NCBI RefSeq assembly: GCF_003101015.1
Contig: NZ_CP029206.1
Span: 1,995,001 to 2,059,000 of the forward strand
DNA from: Actinobacillus porcitonsillarum
Lineage (GTDB): Bacteria; Pseudomonadota; Gammaproteobacteria; Enterobacterales; Pasteurellaceae
Reading direction: 5' to 3'
Length of the DNA: 64,000 nucleotides
The position numbers and the translations under genes are program-made. The number at the start of each line of letters is the position of its first letter. Within the stretch, counting starts at the first letter, position 1. The notes under the pieces were generated by a model, which was given only the letters and a program-made list of their open reading frames with translations, was not told where the DNA came from and ran no database searches. Shown one piece after another: positions 19,572 through 27,939 of this stretch.

Positions 19572-20438
19572 ATGGCTTTTAGTTCTTTATTTACTTTATT
19601 AGATGATATTGCGGCTGTACTTGATGATGTTTCCGTAATGACTAAGGTTGCCGCAAAGAAAACTGCCGGTGTCATTGGGGATGATCTTGCCTTAAATGCC
19701 AATCAGGTCAGTGGTAAACATATCTTACCTGAGCAAGAATTACCGATTGTATGGAGTGTAGCAAAAGGATCTTTCATCAATAAAGTTATTCTTATTCCTT
19801 TGGCTTTGTTGCTTTCAGTTTATCTCCCTCAAGCCATTACACCTTTATTGATGCTTGGAGGCGCTTATCTCTGCTTTGAAGGTGTTGAGAAACTTTTACA
19901 TAAATTCTTACATAAAAATGAAGAGAGCCAGGCAGGAGAAGAACCAACTTCGATTGAAGATAAAATTAAAGGTGCTATTCGCACAGATTTTATTTTATCG
20001 GCTGAGATTATCATCATTGCACTAGGTGTATTACAAGAAAGCACAACGCTTACCAAAGTATTATCGCTTTCTGCTATTGGTATCGGTATTACATTCTTTG
20101 TTTACGGCTTAGTAGGACTTATTGTTAAATTAGATGATATTGGCTTATGGCTTATTCAGAAAAAAAGCAGTGTTCAACAATTAATTGGTAGAAGCCTTTT
20201 GTTCATCATGCCTTGGTTTATGAAAGGACTGTCTGTGATTGGAACGATTGCAATGTTCTTAGTCGGCGGAGGCATTTTCTCGCACAACGTGCCTGCCATT
20301 CATCACTTTGCTGAAGGGCTTGCATTACCAAGTTATTTAACCAGTGGCGTAGATTTTGTCGTCGGGATTATTGTTGGCGCTATTGCGTGTGCCATTATTT
20401 TACCTCTGCTTAAGCTATTCAGTAAAAAATCTGCTTAA
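19572..20438 (+). CDS. DUF808 (YedI-like) inner-membrane protein
   Basis: A 288-residue multi-spanning membrane protein of the DUF808/YedI family. It starts with the family signature (MAFSSLFTLLDDIAAVLDDVS, MTKVAAKKTAGVIGDDLALNA) and then has membrane segments at about residues 73-100, 140-160, 163-185, 212-235 and 258-280. Function is not known; a transport role is often guessed. An intact ISApl1 copy begins three bases after its stop codon and separates the gene from its terminator at 21516-21549. Confidence 0.85.
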   Translation: MAFSSLFTLLDDIAAVLDDVSVMTKVAAKKTAGVIGDDLALNANQVSGKHILPEQELPIVWSVAKGSFINKVILIPLALLLSVYLPQAITPLLMLGGAYLCFEGVEKLLHKFLHKNEESQAGEEPTSIEDKIKGAIRTDFILSAEIIIIALGVLQESTTLTKVLSLSAIGIGITFFVYGLVGLIVKLDDIGLWLIQKKSSVQQLIGRSLLFIMPWFMKGLSVIGTIAMFLVGGGIFSHNVPAIHHFAEGLALPSYLTSGVDFVVGIIVGAIACAIILPLLKLFSKKSA

Positions 20439-20473
20439 TATGCTGAATTTACAATCCAAGTGCAACAAAAAAA

Positions 20474-20541
20474 GAAGTACTCATCAACTAGAATATAATT
20501 TTGTTTCCACACAAAAACCACTTCCAAATGATGAGTACTTC
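20474..20541 (+). promoter_or_regulatory. Transposase promoter and start-codon-sequestering inverted repeat in the IS
   Basis: GAAGTACTCATCA (20474-20486) is perfectly complementary to TGATGAGTACTTC (20529-20541), which contains the first ATG pair of the transposase. Between them is a TATAAT -10 at 20494-20499. Transcripts started there would begin near 20506 and lack the left arm, whereas read-through transcripts entering from DUF808 would include both arms and fold over the start codon. Confidence 0.7.
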
Positions 20542-21502
20542 CTACCGACATCTTACAATAAACGAGCGAGAAAAGATAATGATTTTACTCGCACAGGGCA
20601 AAAAACAAGCAGAAATTGCCAAAGCACTGGGACGTAGCTCCAGCACCATTTCTCGCGAGCTGAAACGACACGCTCTAGAAAGCTACAGTGCAACGAACGC
20701 ACAAAACAGCTATTTGAAGCATCGTCAAAATAGCAAAGCACAGCGCAAATTAGAGCAGCCTGAATATTTCAATTTGGTGCAAGAAAAGTTTCTGACAGAA
20801 AACTGGTCGCCCGAACAAATCAGCGCACGATTAAAATTGGAAAAATCTGAATTATCCATTAGTTATTCAACCATTTATCGTGGTATTTATTCAGGGTTGT
20901 TTGATATAGGCGAACGCAAAGCCAGTCGCAAACTGCGCCACAAAGGCAAAACACGGCATACAAAAAATCATCATGAAAAACGTGGCAAAATTCAGATATC
21001 CAACCATTTGAACGACCGTCCCATTTCGGCGCAAAATCGCAGTCGCTTTGGACATTGGGAAGCCGATACCGTACTGGGTAAAGCGGGTGGAGCTTGTTTG
21101 CTGACGCTGACGGAACGCAAAAGTCGTTTTGAGTTGGTGAAGAAAATTCCTGCCAAAAAAGCCGAAGCAGTCCAAAAAGCCATGATTGAATTGCTGGATT
21201 CACATATATTGCGGTCAATTACGCCAGACCGTGGTAAAGAATTTGCCCAACATCGTTTGGTAACAGAAGCACTGGGTGTAGAATTTTACTTCCCCGAGCC
21301 GCATCAACCGTGGACACGGGGAACGAATGAAAATACAAATGGGTTACTTCGTGAATACTTTCCGAAGCACCAAGACATCAATCAGTGGAGCGAAGTTGAT
21401 ATTCAACAGGTGATCAATAAACTGAATTTACGACCACGTAAATGTTTAGGTTGGAAAACACCTTATGAAGTTTACTTCAAAAAATCGTTGCACTTGGTTT
21501 GA
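20531..21502 (+). CDS. IS30-family transposase
   Basis: A 323-residue transposase reading from the ATG of MSTSYRHLTINER; the downstream ATG at 20579 would give the 307-residue version usually annotated for ISApl1. The N-terminal helix-turn-helix (QAEIAKALGRSSSTISRELKRH) binds the ends. The DDE catalytic triad is complete: Asp in HWEADTVLGK, Asp in TPDRGKEF, and Glu in NENTNGLLREYFP about 33 residues later. There is no clear Shine-Dalgarno in front of either start. The frame has no disruptions, so the element is probably active. Confidence 0.93.
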   Translation: MSTSYRHLTINEREKIMILLAQGKKQAEIAKALGRSSSTISRELKRHALESYSATNAQNSYLKHRQNSKAQRKLEQPEYFNLVQEKFLTENWSPEQISARLKLEKSELSISYSTIYRGIYSGLFDIGERKASRKLRHKGKTRHTKNHHEKRGKIQISNHLNDRPISAQNRSRFGHWEADTVLGKAGGACLLTLTERKSRFELVKKIPAKKAEAVQKAMIELLDSHILRSITPDRGKEFAQHRLVTEALGVEFYFPEPHQPWTRGTNENTNGLLREYFPKHQDINQWSEVDIQQVINKLNLRPRKCLGWKTPYEVYFKKSLHLV

Positions 21503-21515
21503 CAATTCAAGATCA

Positions 21516-21549
21516 AAAAAGTCGATTTGCATACACAAATCGACTTTTT
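21516..21549. terminator. Bidirectional terminator displaced by the IS
   Basis: Fourteen-base-pair arms AAAAAGTCGATTTG (21516-21529) and CAAATCGACTTTTT (21536-21549) with a 6-nt loop. Before the insertion this would have directly followed the DUF808 gene; it also serves the opposing DUF2057 gene. Confidence 0.9.
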
Positions 21550-21561
21550 ATTATAAGGAAC

Positions 21562-22167
21562 CTATTTCACGTTTTTCTTTGCCCATTCTAAGAAACGTTT
21601 TTGCGTTTCTTTATCTGCTTTTGAGAATAAAAGCTGAAGTTGCTCTTCTTTCACGTTTTTCGTTTCAACAACCATTTGTCCTTTTGCTTCCAATACTGCA
21701 TTTGCGAATGCTGGCACAGCCGCAACGCCTTTACCTGCATTATATTTTGCTAGGTTATCTTCTACTCGGCTGTTTGGTGCAAAACCATCGCCTTTTAACT
21801 TATCTTGTTTATATTCAAGCGATTTACCTGATGCCGTTTCAATGCTAAAAGTAGGCTGGCTCTTAAATTTATTTACATCATAGGCATTACGGAATTGTGG
21901 CACGGTAATCTTTGTATCTTCCGTTGAACCATTAAAGGTTAAAACAATAGGATCTAAAGAAAAGTAACTACCATTTACGATATCCCCAACACTTACTACA
22001 ACCTGGTGAGTCTGAGTATCATTGATTTGGATTTTAGTGCCTTTTTTCACATATTGACCATCAAATGCTAAAATTTCAACCGTATCGGATGAAGTTAATG
22101 CTCCCGCCATGGAAACTGTACTCACAACCATTGCTGCTGTTGCTACTGCAATCTTAACTAATTTCAT
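21562..22167 (-). CDS. DUF2057 (YccT-like) secreted protein
   Basis: A 201-residue periplasmic protein with a Sec signal peptide (MKLVKIAVATAAMVVSTVSMAG). The mature part matches DUF2057/YccT: DTVEILAFDGQYVKKGTKI near the N-terminus and the C-terminal LLFSKADKETQKRFLEWAKK, which parallels the E. coli YccT ending. E. coli YccT (CsgI) was reported to inhibit curli assembly; no curli genes are seen here, so the role is open. It is monocistronic and divergent from corC. Confidence 0.8.
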   Translation of the reverse strand: MKLVKIAVATAAMVVSTVSMAGALTSSDTVEILAFDGQYVKKGTKIQINDTQTHQVVVSVGDIVNGSYFSLDPIVLTFNGSTEDTKITVPQFRNAYDVNKFKSQPTFSIETASGKSLEYKQDKLKGDGFAPNSRVEDNLAKYNAGKGVAAVPAFANAVLEAKGQMVVETKNVKEEQLQLLFSKADKETQKRFLEWAKKNVK

Positions 22168-22306
22168 TGATAAATCCTCTTAAGATGAAATAAATAATAA
22201 AATTTAGTGTCTATGCTATGCTAATTTGCAAAAAATAGAAATAATTTTATTATCAAATTGCTTAAATTATGGGAAAATCAAGCTAAATTTTCAAACAGGA
22301 TATTAT

Positions 22307-23212
22307 ATGAGTGATGAACATCAGAGCTTAAGCTCACAAGATAAATCAGAAAAGAAACCGTTTCTTCAATCGCTATTTAGCGGCTTATTTCAATCAGAAC
22401 CTAAAAATCGTGAAGATTTAGTCGAGGTTATTCGTGATTCCGTTGAAAACGAACTCATTGATAGCGATACAAAAGAGATGATTGAAGGTGTCATGGAAAT
22501 TTCTGAGCTTCGTGTGCGTGATATTATGATTCCTCGTCCTCAGATTATTTCGATTGACTCTCGCTTACCTCTTGAAGCCTGTGTTGATATTATTATTGAA
22601 TCAGCACACTCTCGCTTTCCCGTGATCTTAGATGACGGCAAAGACACTATTCAGGGCATTTTACTGGCTAAAGATTTATTGAAATATCTCCGCCCAGACG
22701 CAGAAGCTTTTGATATGCAAGCAATTCTTCGCCCTGCTGTAATCGTGCCGGAAAGTAAACGAGTCGATAGAATGTTAAAAGAGTTCCGCTCTGAACGTTT
22801 CCATATGGCGATAGTGGTAGATGAGTTTGGTGCAGTTTCAGGTCTGGTTACCATTGAAGATATCTTAGAACAAATTGTAGGCGATATCGAAGATGAATTT
22901 GATGAGGAAGAAGTTGAGCAAATTCGCCAACTTTCTCGCCATACCTATGCTGTATTAGCACTTACGGATATTGAAAAATTCAATGAATTCTTTGCAACCT
23001 CTTTTACTGATGAAGAAGTGGATACCGTTGGTGGACTTGTTATGCAGGCTTGTGGGCATTTACCACAACGGGGGGAGCAAATTCAACTCGAAGGCATTGA
23101 CTTTAAAGTAACCTCAGCAGATAGCCGCCGCTTAATTCAACTTCGTGTCACAGTGCCTGATGAACTATTAGAAAAAATGGAAAATCAGAAAAACGATACC
23201 GTTGAAGAGTAA
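22307..23212 (+). CDS. corC: CNNM/CorC-type transport accessory protein with CBS pair
   Basis: A 301-residue protein starting at MSDEHQS (ribosome site CAGGA six bases upstream; the frame is open further upstream but not convincing). Two CBS domains occupy roughly residues 75-190 ([70 protein letters not shown]), followed by the CorC_HlyC domain. E. coli YbeX/CorC has been linked to Mg/Co efflux and to ribosome metabolism. It precedes lnt, as in E. coli ybeX-lnt. Confidence 0.9.
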   Translation: MSDEHQSLSSQDKSEKKPFLQSLFSGLFQSEPKNREDLVEVIRDSVENELIDSDTKEMIEGVMEISELRVRDIMIPRPQIISIDSRLPLEACVDIIIESAHSRFPVILDDGKDTIQGILLAKDLLKYLRPDAEAFDMQAILRPAVIVPESKRVDRMLKEFRSERFHMAIVVDEFGAVSGLVTIEDILEQIVGDIEDEFDEEEVEQIRQLSRHTYAVLALTDIEKFNEFFATSFTDEEVDTVGGLVMQACGHLPQRGEQIQLEGIDFKVTSADSRRLIQLRVTVPDELLEKMENQKNDTVEE

Positions 23213-23258
23213 CTTTCTTAAAGTTTCATTTTGGCAACAATTACCCTATATTTCGAAT

Positions 23259-23283
23259 AAGCCACTTTGTGGCTTAATTTTTT
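23259..23283 (+). terminator. Terminator-like hairpin between corC and lnt
   Basis: AAGCCAC-TTT-GTGGCTT (23259-23275) followed by AATTTTTT. It ends 14 bp before the lnt start, so it could attenuate lnt expression from corC. Confidence 0.65.
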
Positions 23284-23296
23284 AGATGACTTTACT

Positions 23297-24817
23297 ATGA
23301 ATTTTGTAAAAAATCCCTCTTTTTTTACCGCTTGTATTTTAGCGTTACTGTTAGGCGCAATCGGCACATTTGCCTATTCGCCTTTTGATTATTCGTTCGT
23401 TGCATTTTTTTCTGCATTTGGGCTAATTTGGGCGGCAACACTAAAACAGCGTAAAACAGCACTTTGGGCAACCTTTATTTGGGCCGTGAGCTATTTTTGC
23501 GTTGGTGTAAATTGGATCCATGTAAGCATGATCCAATTCGGTGGCGTCCCGTTAATTGTGAGTTATTTAGCCGTTTTCTTATTAGCTTGCTATTTAGCAC
23601 TTTACCCTCTCACGTTTGCATTTATAGCACAACGCTTTCAGATTAAAAATCCGTTTGCCCTTGCAAGCCTTTTTACGTTTACTGAATACTTACGTGGCGT
23701 GGTATTTACCGGATTCCCTTGGCTACAATTTGGTTATAGCCAAATTGATACCCCATTCGCCAATATTGCTCAAGTTTTCGGTGTCGAAGGGCTAACCTTC
23801 TTTGTGATGCTCATTGCCGGCTACCTCGTGCTTTTAATTAAAAATGAAGGTAAAGCAATGATTTCCAGCACAGCTATGGCGTTTATTTTAGCATTGGCCT
23901 GTGCAACTCGATTATTCTCTTTCGTTGCAACAGATACAGAAAAATCACCTCTTACTGTGAGTTTAGTGCAAGGAAATATCGAACAGAAAATGAAGTGGGA
24001 TCCTGAGCACTTCGATTATACGGTAAGAACTTATCTTCATTTAGTCACACCGCTATTAGGGAAAAGTGATGTCGTGATTTTACCGGAATCGGCTATCCCT
24101 GCGCTGGAGAGCCAAATACAACCGCTTATTCGCACACTTCAACAAGTGGCAAGCGATAAAGATAGCGATATCATTATGGGAACGCTTTATCAAAATAGCC
24201 AAAATGCGTTGTTTAATAGTGCGATTGTCCTTAATCATGAGCCTTATCAATCCGATAAGGTGGCACGATACAATAAACACCATCTTGTTCCTTTTGGAGA
24301 ATACGTCCCTTTTGGAAACATGCTAGATTGGATGCGTGAAGTTTTTGTTTTACCGATCAACCTTTCTCAAGGCCATTTTATTCAATCACCGCTTGAAGCT
24401 AAAAATCATCGTTTCAATACCGCGATTTGCTATGAAATCATCTTTGGAGATCAAGTTCAGAAAAACCAAAAAGACGCTCATGCCGATTATTTATTAACGA
24501 TTACCAATGATGCTTGGTTCGGTACCTCTATCGGCCCTTGGCAACACTTTCAAATGGCAAGAATGCGTGCATTAGAATTAGGGAAACCGTTGCTCCGTGC
24601 AGCAAATACAGGAATTACCGCCATTGTAAATGCAGATGGTAGCGTTGCCGACCAACTCCCGCAATTCGAAGCGAATGTATTAACCGCACAAATTTCTCCA
24701 ACGGTAAGTTCAACACCGTTTAGCCAATGGGGCAATTCTCTCATTTATGGATTGAGTTTATTGATTTTGGTAAGCGGTTGGATTATTAAAAAATTTAGCT
24801 ATTTTTCTAAAGGTTAA
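23297..24817 (+). CDS. lnt: Apolipoprotein N-acyltransferase
   Basis: A 506-residue inner-membrane enzyme that adds the third acyl chain to the N-terminal Cys of lipoproteins. Six or more membrane helices occupy residues 1-200, and a periplasmic nitrilase-like domain follows. The catalytic triad is visible as Glu264 (LPESAIPAL), Lys327 (YNKHHLVPFGEY) and Cys378 (TAICYEIIFGD). Start taken at MNFVKNPSF; a GTG ten codons upstream is in frame but has no better signal. Mature triacylated lipoproteins are the substrates of the Lol system (lolA in this window). Confidence 0.94.
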   Translation: MNFVKNPSFFTACILALLLGAIGTFAYSPFDYSFVAFFSAFGLIWAATLKQRKTALWATFIWAVSYFCVGVNWIHVSMIQFGGVPLIVSYLAVFLLACYLALYPLTFAFIAQRFQIKNPFALASLFTFTEYLRGVVFTGFPWLQFGYSQIDTPFANIAQVFGVEGLTFFVMLIAGYLVLLIKNEGKAMISSTAMAFILALACATRLFSFVATDTEKSPLTVSLVQGNIEQKMKWDPEHFDYTVRTYLHLVTPLLGKSDVVILPESAIPALESQIQPLIRTLQQVASDKDSDIIMGTLYQNSQNALFNSAIVLNHEPYQSDKVARYNKHHLVPFGEYVPFGNMLDWMREVFVLPINLSQGHFIQSPLEAKNHRFNTAICYEIIFGDQVQKNQKDAHADYLLTITNDAWFGTSIGPWQHFQMARMRALELGKPLLRAANTGITAIVNADGSVADQLPQFEANVLTAQISPTVSSTPFSQWGNSLIYGLSLLILVSGWIIKKFSYFSKG

Positions 24818-24822
24818 TCACT

Positions 24823-24863
24823 AAAAATGCTCTATCTATTTAACTAATAGATAGAGCATTTTT
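24823..24863 (+). terminator. Rho-independent terminator after lnt
   Basis: Eighteen-base-pair arms (24823-24840 and 24846-24863, AAAAATGCTCTATCTATT and complement) with a 5-nt loop, ending in a T-run. Confidence 0.92.
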
Positions 24864-24926
24864 GTTTTTATGCATCATTTTTTATAAGATAGACACAATC
24901 TTAATTAATCAATAAGGAAGTAAATT

Positions 24927-25415
24927 ATGTCATTAAATCATATTGGTATTAATACTGAATCCGCTGAAAAATTAGCAAAAGAGTTAAATGGCTTGCTCGC
25001 AACATATCAAGTTTTTTACATGAATGTTCGCGGCTACCATTGGAATATCAAAGGCGTAAACTTCTTTGAATTACACGCTAAATTTGAAGAAATTTATGAT
25101 GATCTTGTTGTGAAAATTGATGAAATTGCAGAACGTATCTTAACATTGGGTCATACGCCAAGTAATGCATATAGTGAGTATCTCAAAACTTCACGTATTC
25201 AAGAACACGTTAATGCAACAACAGCAAGCCAATGCCTTACCGGTACATTAGAAGGTTTCAAAACATTACTTATTCAACAACGTGAAATTTTAAATCTTGC
25301 AAGTGAAGCGGATGATGAAGGTACAGCGTCTCAAATGAGCGACTATATTAAAGAGCAAGAAAAATTAATTTGGATGTTCTCTGCCTCAGCCGCTTGTGGT
25401 GTTTGCCAAGGCTAA
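24927..25415 (+). CDS. dps: Dps-family ferritin-like DNA-protection protein
   Basis: A 162-residue ferritin-fold protein that forms dodecamers, oxidises and stores iron, and protects DNA from Fenton damage. The inter-subunit ferroxidase ligands are present: His in YHWNIKG, and Asp/Glu in KIDEIAERI, with the FFELHAKFEEIYDDL helix between. The N-terminus is short and not Lys-rich, so direct DNA binding like E. coli Dps is uncertain. An AAGGA ribosome site precedes the ATG. It is monocistronic. Confidence 0.92.
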   Translation: MSLNHIGINTESAEKLAKELNGLLATYQVFYMNVRGYHWNIKGVNFFELHAKFEEIYDDLVVKIDEIAERILTLGHTPSNAYSEYLKTSRIQEHVNATTASQCLTGTLEGFKTLLIQQREILNLASEADDEGTASQMSDYIKEQEKLIWMFSASAACGVCQG

Positions 25416-25421
25416 TTTGAC

Positions 25422-25454
25422 AAATAAACTCACTCAAATCGAGTGAGTTTATTT
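25422..25454. terminator. Bidirectional terminator between dps and rimK
   Basis: Fourteen-base-pair arms AAATAAACTCACTC (25422-25435) and GAGTGAGTTTATTT (25441-25454) with loop AAATC. It abuts the rimK stop codon. Confidence 0.9.
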
Positions 25455-26369
25455 TTATCTCATTTTCATCACATAATCGACCATCATTTTGGCGATATTA
25501 AGCCCTGTCGCTTTTTCAATACCTTCAAGTCCAGGGCTTGCATTGACTTCTAAAACCATCGTTCCATGATGAGAACGTAAAAGATCGACACCAGCAATAT
25601 CTAATCCGATAACCTTAGCTGCATTGAGAGCAATTTGCTTTTCTGCTTCACTTAACACAATTTTTTCAGCTGAACCGCCCTGATGTAAATTAGCACGAAA
25701 TTCCCCTTCAGAACTTTGGCGTTGCATAGCTGCAACTACTTGATTTCCTATAACAAATGCCCGAATATCCTGTCCTTTAGCCTCCGCAATAAAATGTTGC
25801 GTTAATACAGGAAGATTAGCTTGCTTTAATGTATCTAATACACTCTGCCCGCTTCGCTGATTTTCAATTAACATTACACCAACACCTTGTGAGCCAGACA
25901 AAGTTTTCACAACCAAAGGGTATTGATGTAATGCTAATAATTCAGTATTGCTTACCTCGCTCCCAGCGAAACTACTCATAGGTACAGGAATATTATTCGC
26001 TAATAATTTTTGTAAACTTTGCCATTTATCGCGAGCTAAACGAAAAGCCTCTGAGCGATTTAACACTTTAATCTGCCGGCTTTCAAAATGTTGTAAAACC
26101 CGACAACCCATTTCCGTGCTTGATGAACCAAATCGAGGTAATACCGCATCATATTCAGGCAATAAATAAGCTGGCTTACAATTTTTATCGTATCGCTCCC
26201 CTTCTTGATAAAAAAGCTGAAATACCGGCTTATCTTGTTCAAAATTTAAGCTTAACAGCATTCTATTTGGATCAAGAATATCTAATTGAATACCCTGTTC
26301 TTCACAAGCTTCTTTTAAACGTTGGCAGCTGTATAAGCGAGGCTCTCGGCAAAGCATTAACCATCTCAT
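25455..26369 (-). CDS. rimK: RimK-family ATP-grasp ligase
   Basis: A 304-residue ATP-grasp enzyme of the RimK type. RimK in E. coli adds glutamate residues to the C-terminus of ribosomal protein S6 and can make poly-alpha-glutamate. The fold is visible as the preATP-grasp N-terminal domain, the phosphate-binding loop KTLSGSQGVGVMLIE (about 152-166), the Mg ligand segment GQDIRAFVIG and the final VLEVNASPGLEGIE (Glu/Asn metal ligands). Its ATG overlaps the ancestral TGA of nfsA (ATGA), so it was translationally coupled to nfsA; the premature stop in nfsA may lower its translation. Confidence 0.88.
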   Translation of the reverse strand: MRWLMLCREPRLYSCQRLKEACEEQGIQLDILDPNRMLLSLNFEQDKPVFQLFYQEGERYDKNCKPAYLLPEYDAVLPRFGSSSTEMGCRVLQHFESRQIKVLNRSEAFRLARDKWQSLQKLLANNIPVPMSSFAGSEVSNTELLALHQYPLVVKTLSGSQGVGVMLIENQRSGQSVLDTLKQANLPVLTQHFIAEAKGQDIRAFVIGNQVVAAMQRQSSEGEFRANLHQGGSAEKIVLSEAEKQIALNAAKVIGLDIAGVDLLRSHHGTMVLEVNASPGLEGIEKATGLNIAKMMVDYVMKMR

Positions 26370-27085
26370 TTTTTTAGAAGCCCTTGCTTTTGGAAAAATG
26401 GAAGAATATGTGGACGCACCGGCTTCGCTAATGTTTTTTTAATCGCAGCTTGCTACTCTTGAGGTTCGCCTATTCTTTGTTGATAATATGCCGACAGCGT
26501 TTGGTTATAACCTTGTAATGCTTGTTGATCTATAGGTTGATACTGATTTTCATAGCACATCAAAGTTTGTGGTAAACGTGGTTTTAATGCAGGATCTTGC
26601 GCTGGATAACCTAAACATAGTCCAAACAGCGGCACACAATGTTCAGGTAAATTAAGCAATGAAGCAGTTTTTTCAATATCATTTCGCAAAGCGCCGATAT
26701 AAACTCCGCCTAATCCTAATGATTCTGCGGCAATGAGCACATTCTGAGCCATAATGCCTGCATCAACAGCCCCGATTAAACTTACTTCTGCCCAATCCAA
26801 TTGAACATCCGGTACAAGTTGTTTGTGTTTATGAAAGTCGATACAAAATACCCAAAATTCCGCAGCTTCTGATACATATGCCATTTGCGTAATCTCTCTA
26901 AATCCTTGACGAATTTCTGGTGAGGTTACTCGAATGATCGAAATACATTGCAAATGATTTGAGGTTGAGGCCTGTCTGCCGGCATCAATTAGCGTATTGA
27001 TGATCTCTGTGGGAATCGGTTGTTGAGTGAATTGACGAATAGAACGATGAGATAAAATTGTCTCAAGTGCAGATTTACTTTGCAT
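26366..27085 (-). pseudogene. nfsA: Oxygen-insensitive nitroreductase NfsA, interrupted by an in-frame TAG
   Basis: The frame from the ATG at 27085 (AGGAGG ribosome site four bases upstream) encodes an NfsA-type FMN nitroreductase: SHRSIRQF at the N-terminus, GAVDAGIMAQNVLIAAESLGLG in the middle, GLCLGYPAQDP, PRLPQTLMCYENQY. After 210 codons it meets TAG (26455-26453). The same frame then continues open for 28 codons (AAIKKTLAKPVRPHILPFF...KQGLLKK) to a TGA overlapping the rimK ATG. That tail corresponds to the E. coli NfsA C-terminus, and the restored length of 239 residues (with one residue at the TAG) matches the 240 of E. coli. So a single nonsense change, most simply CAG to TAG, truncates the protein. 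NfsA reduces nitrofurans and quinones with NADPH. A stable truncated protein is possible but not shown. Confidence 0.85.
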
Positions 27086-27147
27086 ATTGCCTCCTATTAA
27101 AAAAACGGTAAGATTTGCAAAATACATCACAAATCAAACCGCTTATC

Positions 27148-27939
27148 TTACTCCAGTTTATCTAGATATTGTTTACCGCCAAGTGCTGAAACTTGCCGAA
27201 CAATCCATGCTTGTCTTTTCCGCATTGTTGGCCCTGGTTTATCTACTCGGTAAATTAATGGATTAGGCAAAGATGCCGCTAATAAAGCTGACTCTTGTAA
27301 CGTAAGCTGCTTCGCTGATTTTTTAAAAAACGCTTGTGCAGCAGCTTCAACCCCAAAAATCCCTTTACCAAATTCGGCGATATTAAGATACACCTCTAAA
27401 ATACGCTCTTTGCCCCAAACATTCTCAATCACAAAGGTTAAAGGCAATTCAATACCTTTACGTACCCAACTTTGCCCATGCCATAAGAACATGTTTTTGA
27501 CTGTTTGTTGCGAAATGGTCGAGCCTCCACGAATTTTCTTCGATTTGGCATTTCGCTCTAAAGCAACTTGAATGGCATTTAAATCAATACCGAAATGGCT
27601 TTCAAATTTTTGATCTTCCGAAGCAATCACGGCCATCTGCATTTGCCAAGCAATATTATCTAGGCTAACCCACTTTTTCTTAATATCATACTTCTGCCCC
27701 TCAATAAGATTCGCTGCTTTTTGTTGAATCATATAAGACGAATAAGGCACTGGTACGATGCTAAAAAGCAAGATAAGTCCAAATAATCCCCCTAATAGTG
27801 GCGTGGCAAAGCGACTCAAGCCAAACCACGTCCAACCTAATTTCGAGCTAATCTCTTTAGGGATAAAAAAATCGACACCTAATTTAAACAAGCGGTTAAA
27901 AATGCCATTCGTTTTGCGACTTTTTCTACGCTTTGCCAT
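27148..27939 (-). CDS. mtgA: Monofunctional peptidoglycan glycosyltransferase
   Basis: A 263-residue GT51-family enzyme that polymerises lipid II glycan strands without a transpeptidase domain. It has one N-terminal transmembrane helix (about residues 43-66), the catalytic Glu in ASEDQKFESHFGID, the donor-site motif RGGSTISQQTVKNMFLW, KGIELPLTFVIENVWGKERILEVYLN and AAQAFFKKSAKQLTLQESALLAA. Its start overlaps the 3' end of trpR by 14 bp, so the two are cotranscribed. Confidence 0.95.
   Translation of the reverse strand: MAKRRKSRKTNGIFNRLFKLGVDFFIPKEISSKLGWTWFGLSRFATPLLGGLFGLILLFSIVPVPYSSYMIQQKAANLIEGQKYDIKKKWVSLDNIAWQMQMAVIASEDQKFESHFGIDLNAIQVALERNAKSKKIRGGSTISQQTVKNMFLWHGQSWVRKGIELPLTFVIENVWGKERILEVYLNIAEFGKGIFGVEAAAQAFFKKSAKQLTLQESALLAASLPNPLIYRVDKPGPTMRKRQAWIVRQVSALGGKQYLDKLE

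Larger units (their letters stand above)
20442..21511 (+). mobile_element. Complete ISApl1-type IS30-family insertion sequence
   Basis: The element is 1070 bp by its inverted ends. The left end (from GCTGAATTTACAATCCAAG) and the complement of the right end (CTTGAATTGTCAAACCAAG) agree at 21 of 27 positions and share the block CCAAGTGCAAC. Both flanks carry AT (20440-20441 and 21512-21513), consistent with a 2-bp target duplication. It contains one intact transposase gene. Length, 27-bp ends and a 307-aa ORF option agree with what is known of ISApl1, first described in Actinobacillus pleuropneumoniae and later known as the mobiliser of mcr-1. Insertion is immediately after the DUF808 stop codon and disrupts no gene. 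Confidence 0.9.

Noticed and set aside
20356..20637. ORF bridging the DUF808 3' end and the IS
   Set aside because: It runs out of frame through the end of DUF808, the IS terminal repeat and the transposase start; a coincidental open frame.
20442..21511. Composite transposon with cargo such as a resistance gene
   Set aside because: Only one IS copy is present in the window and no resistance gene lies near it.
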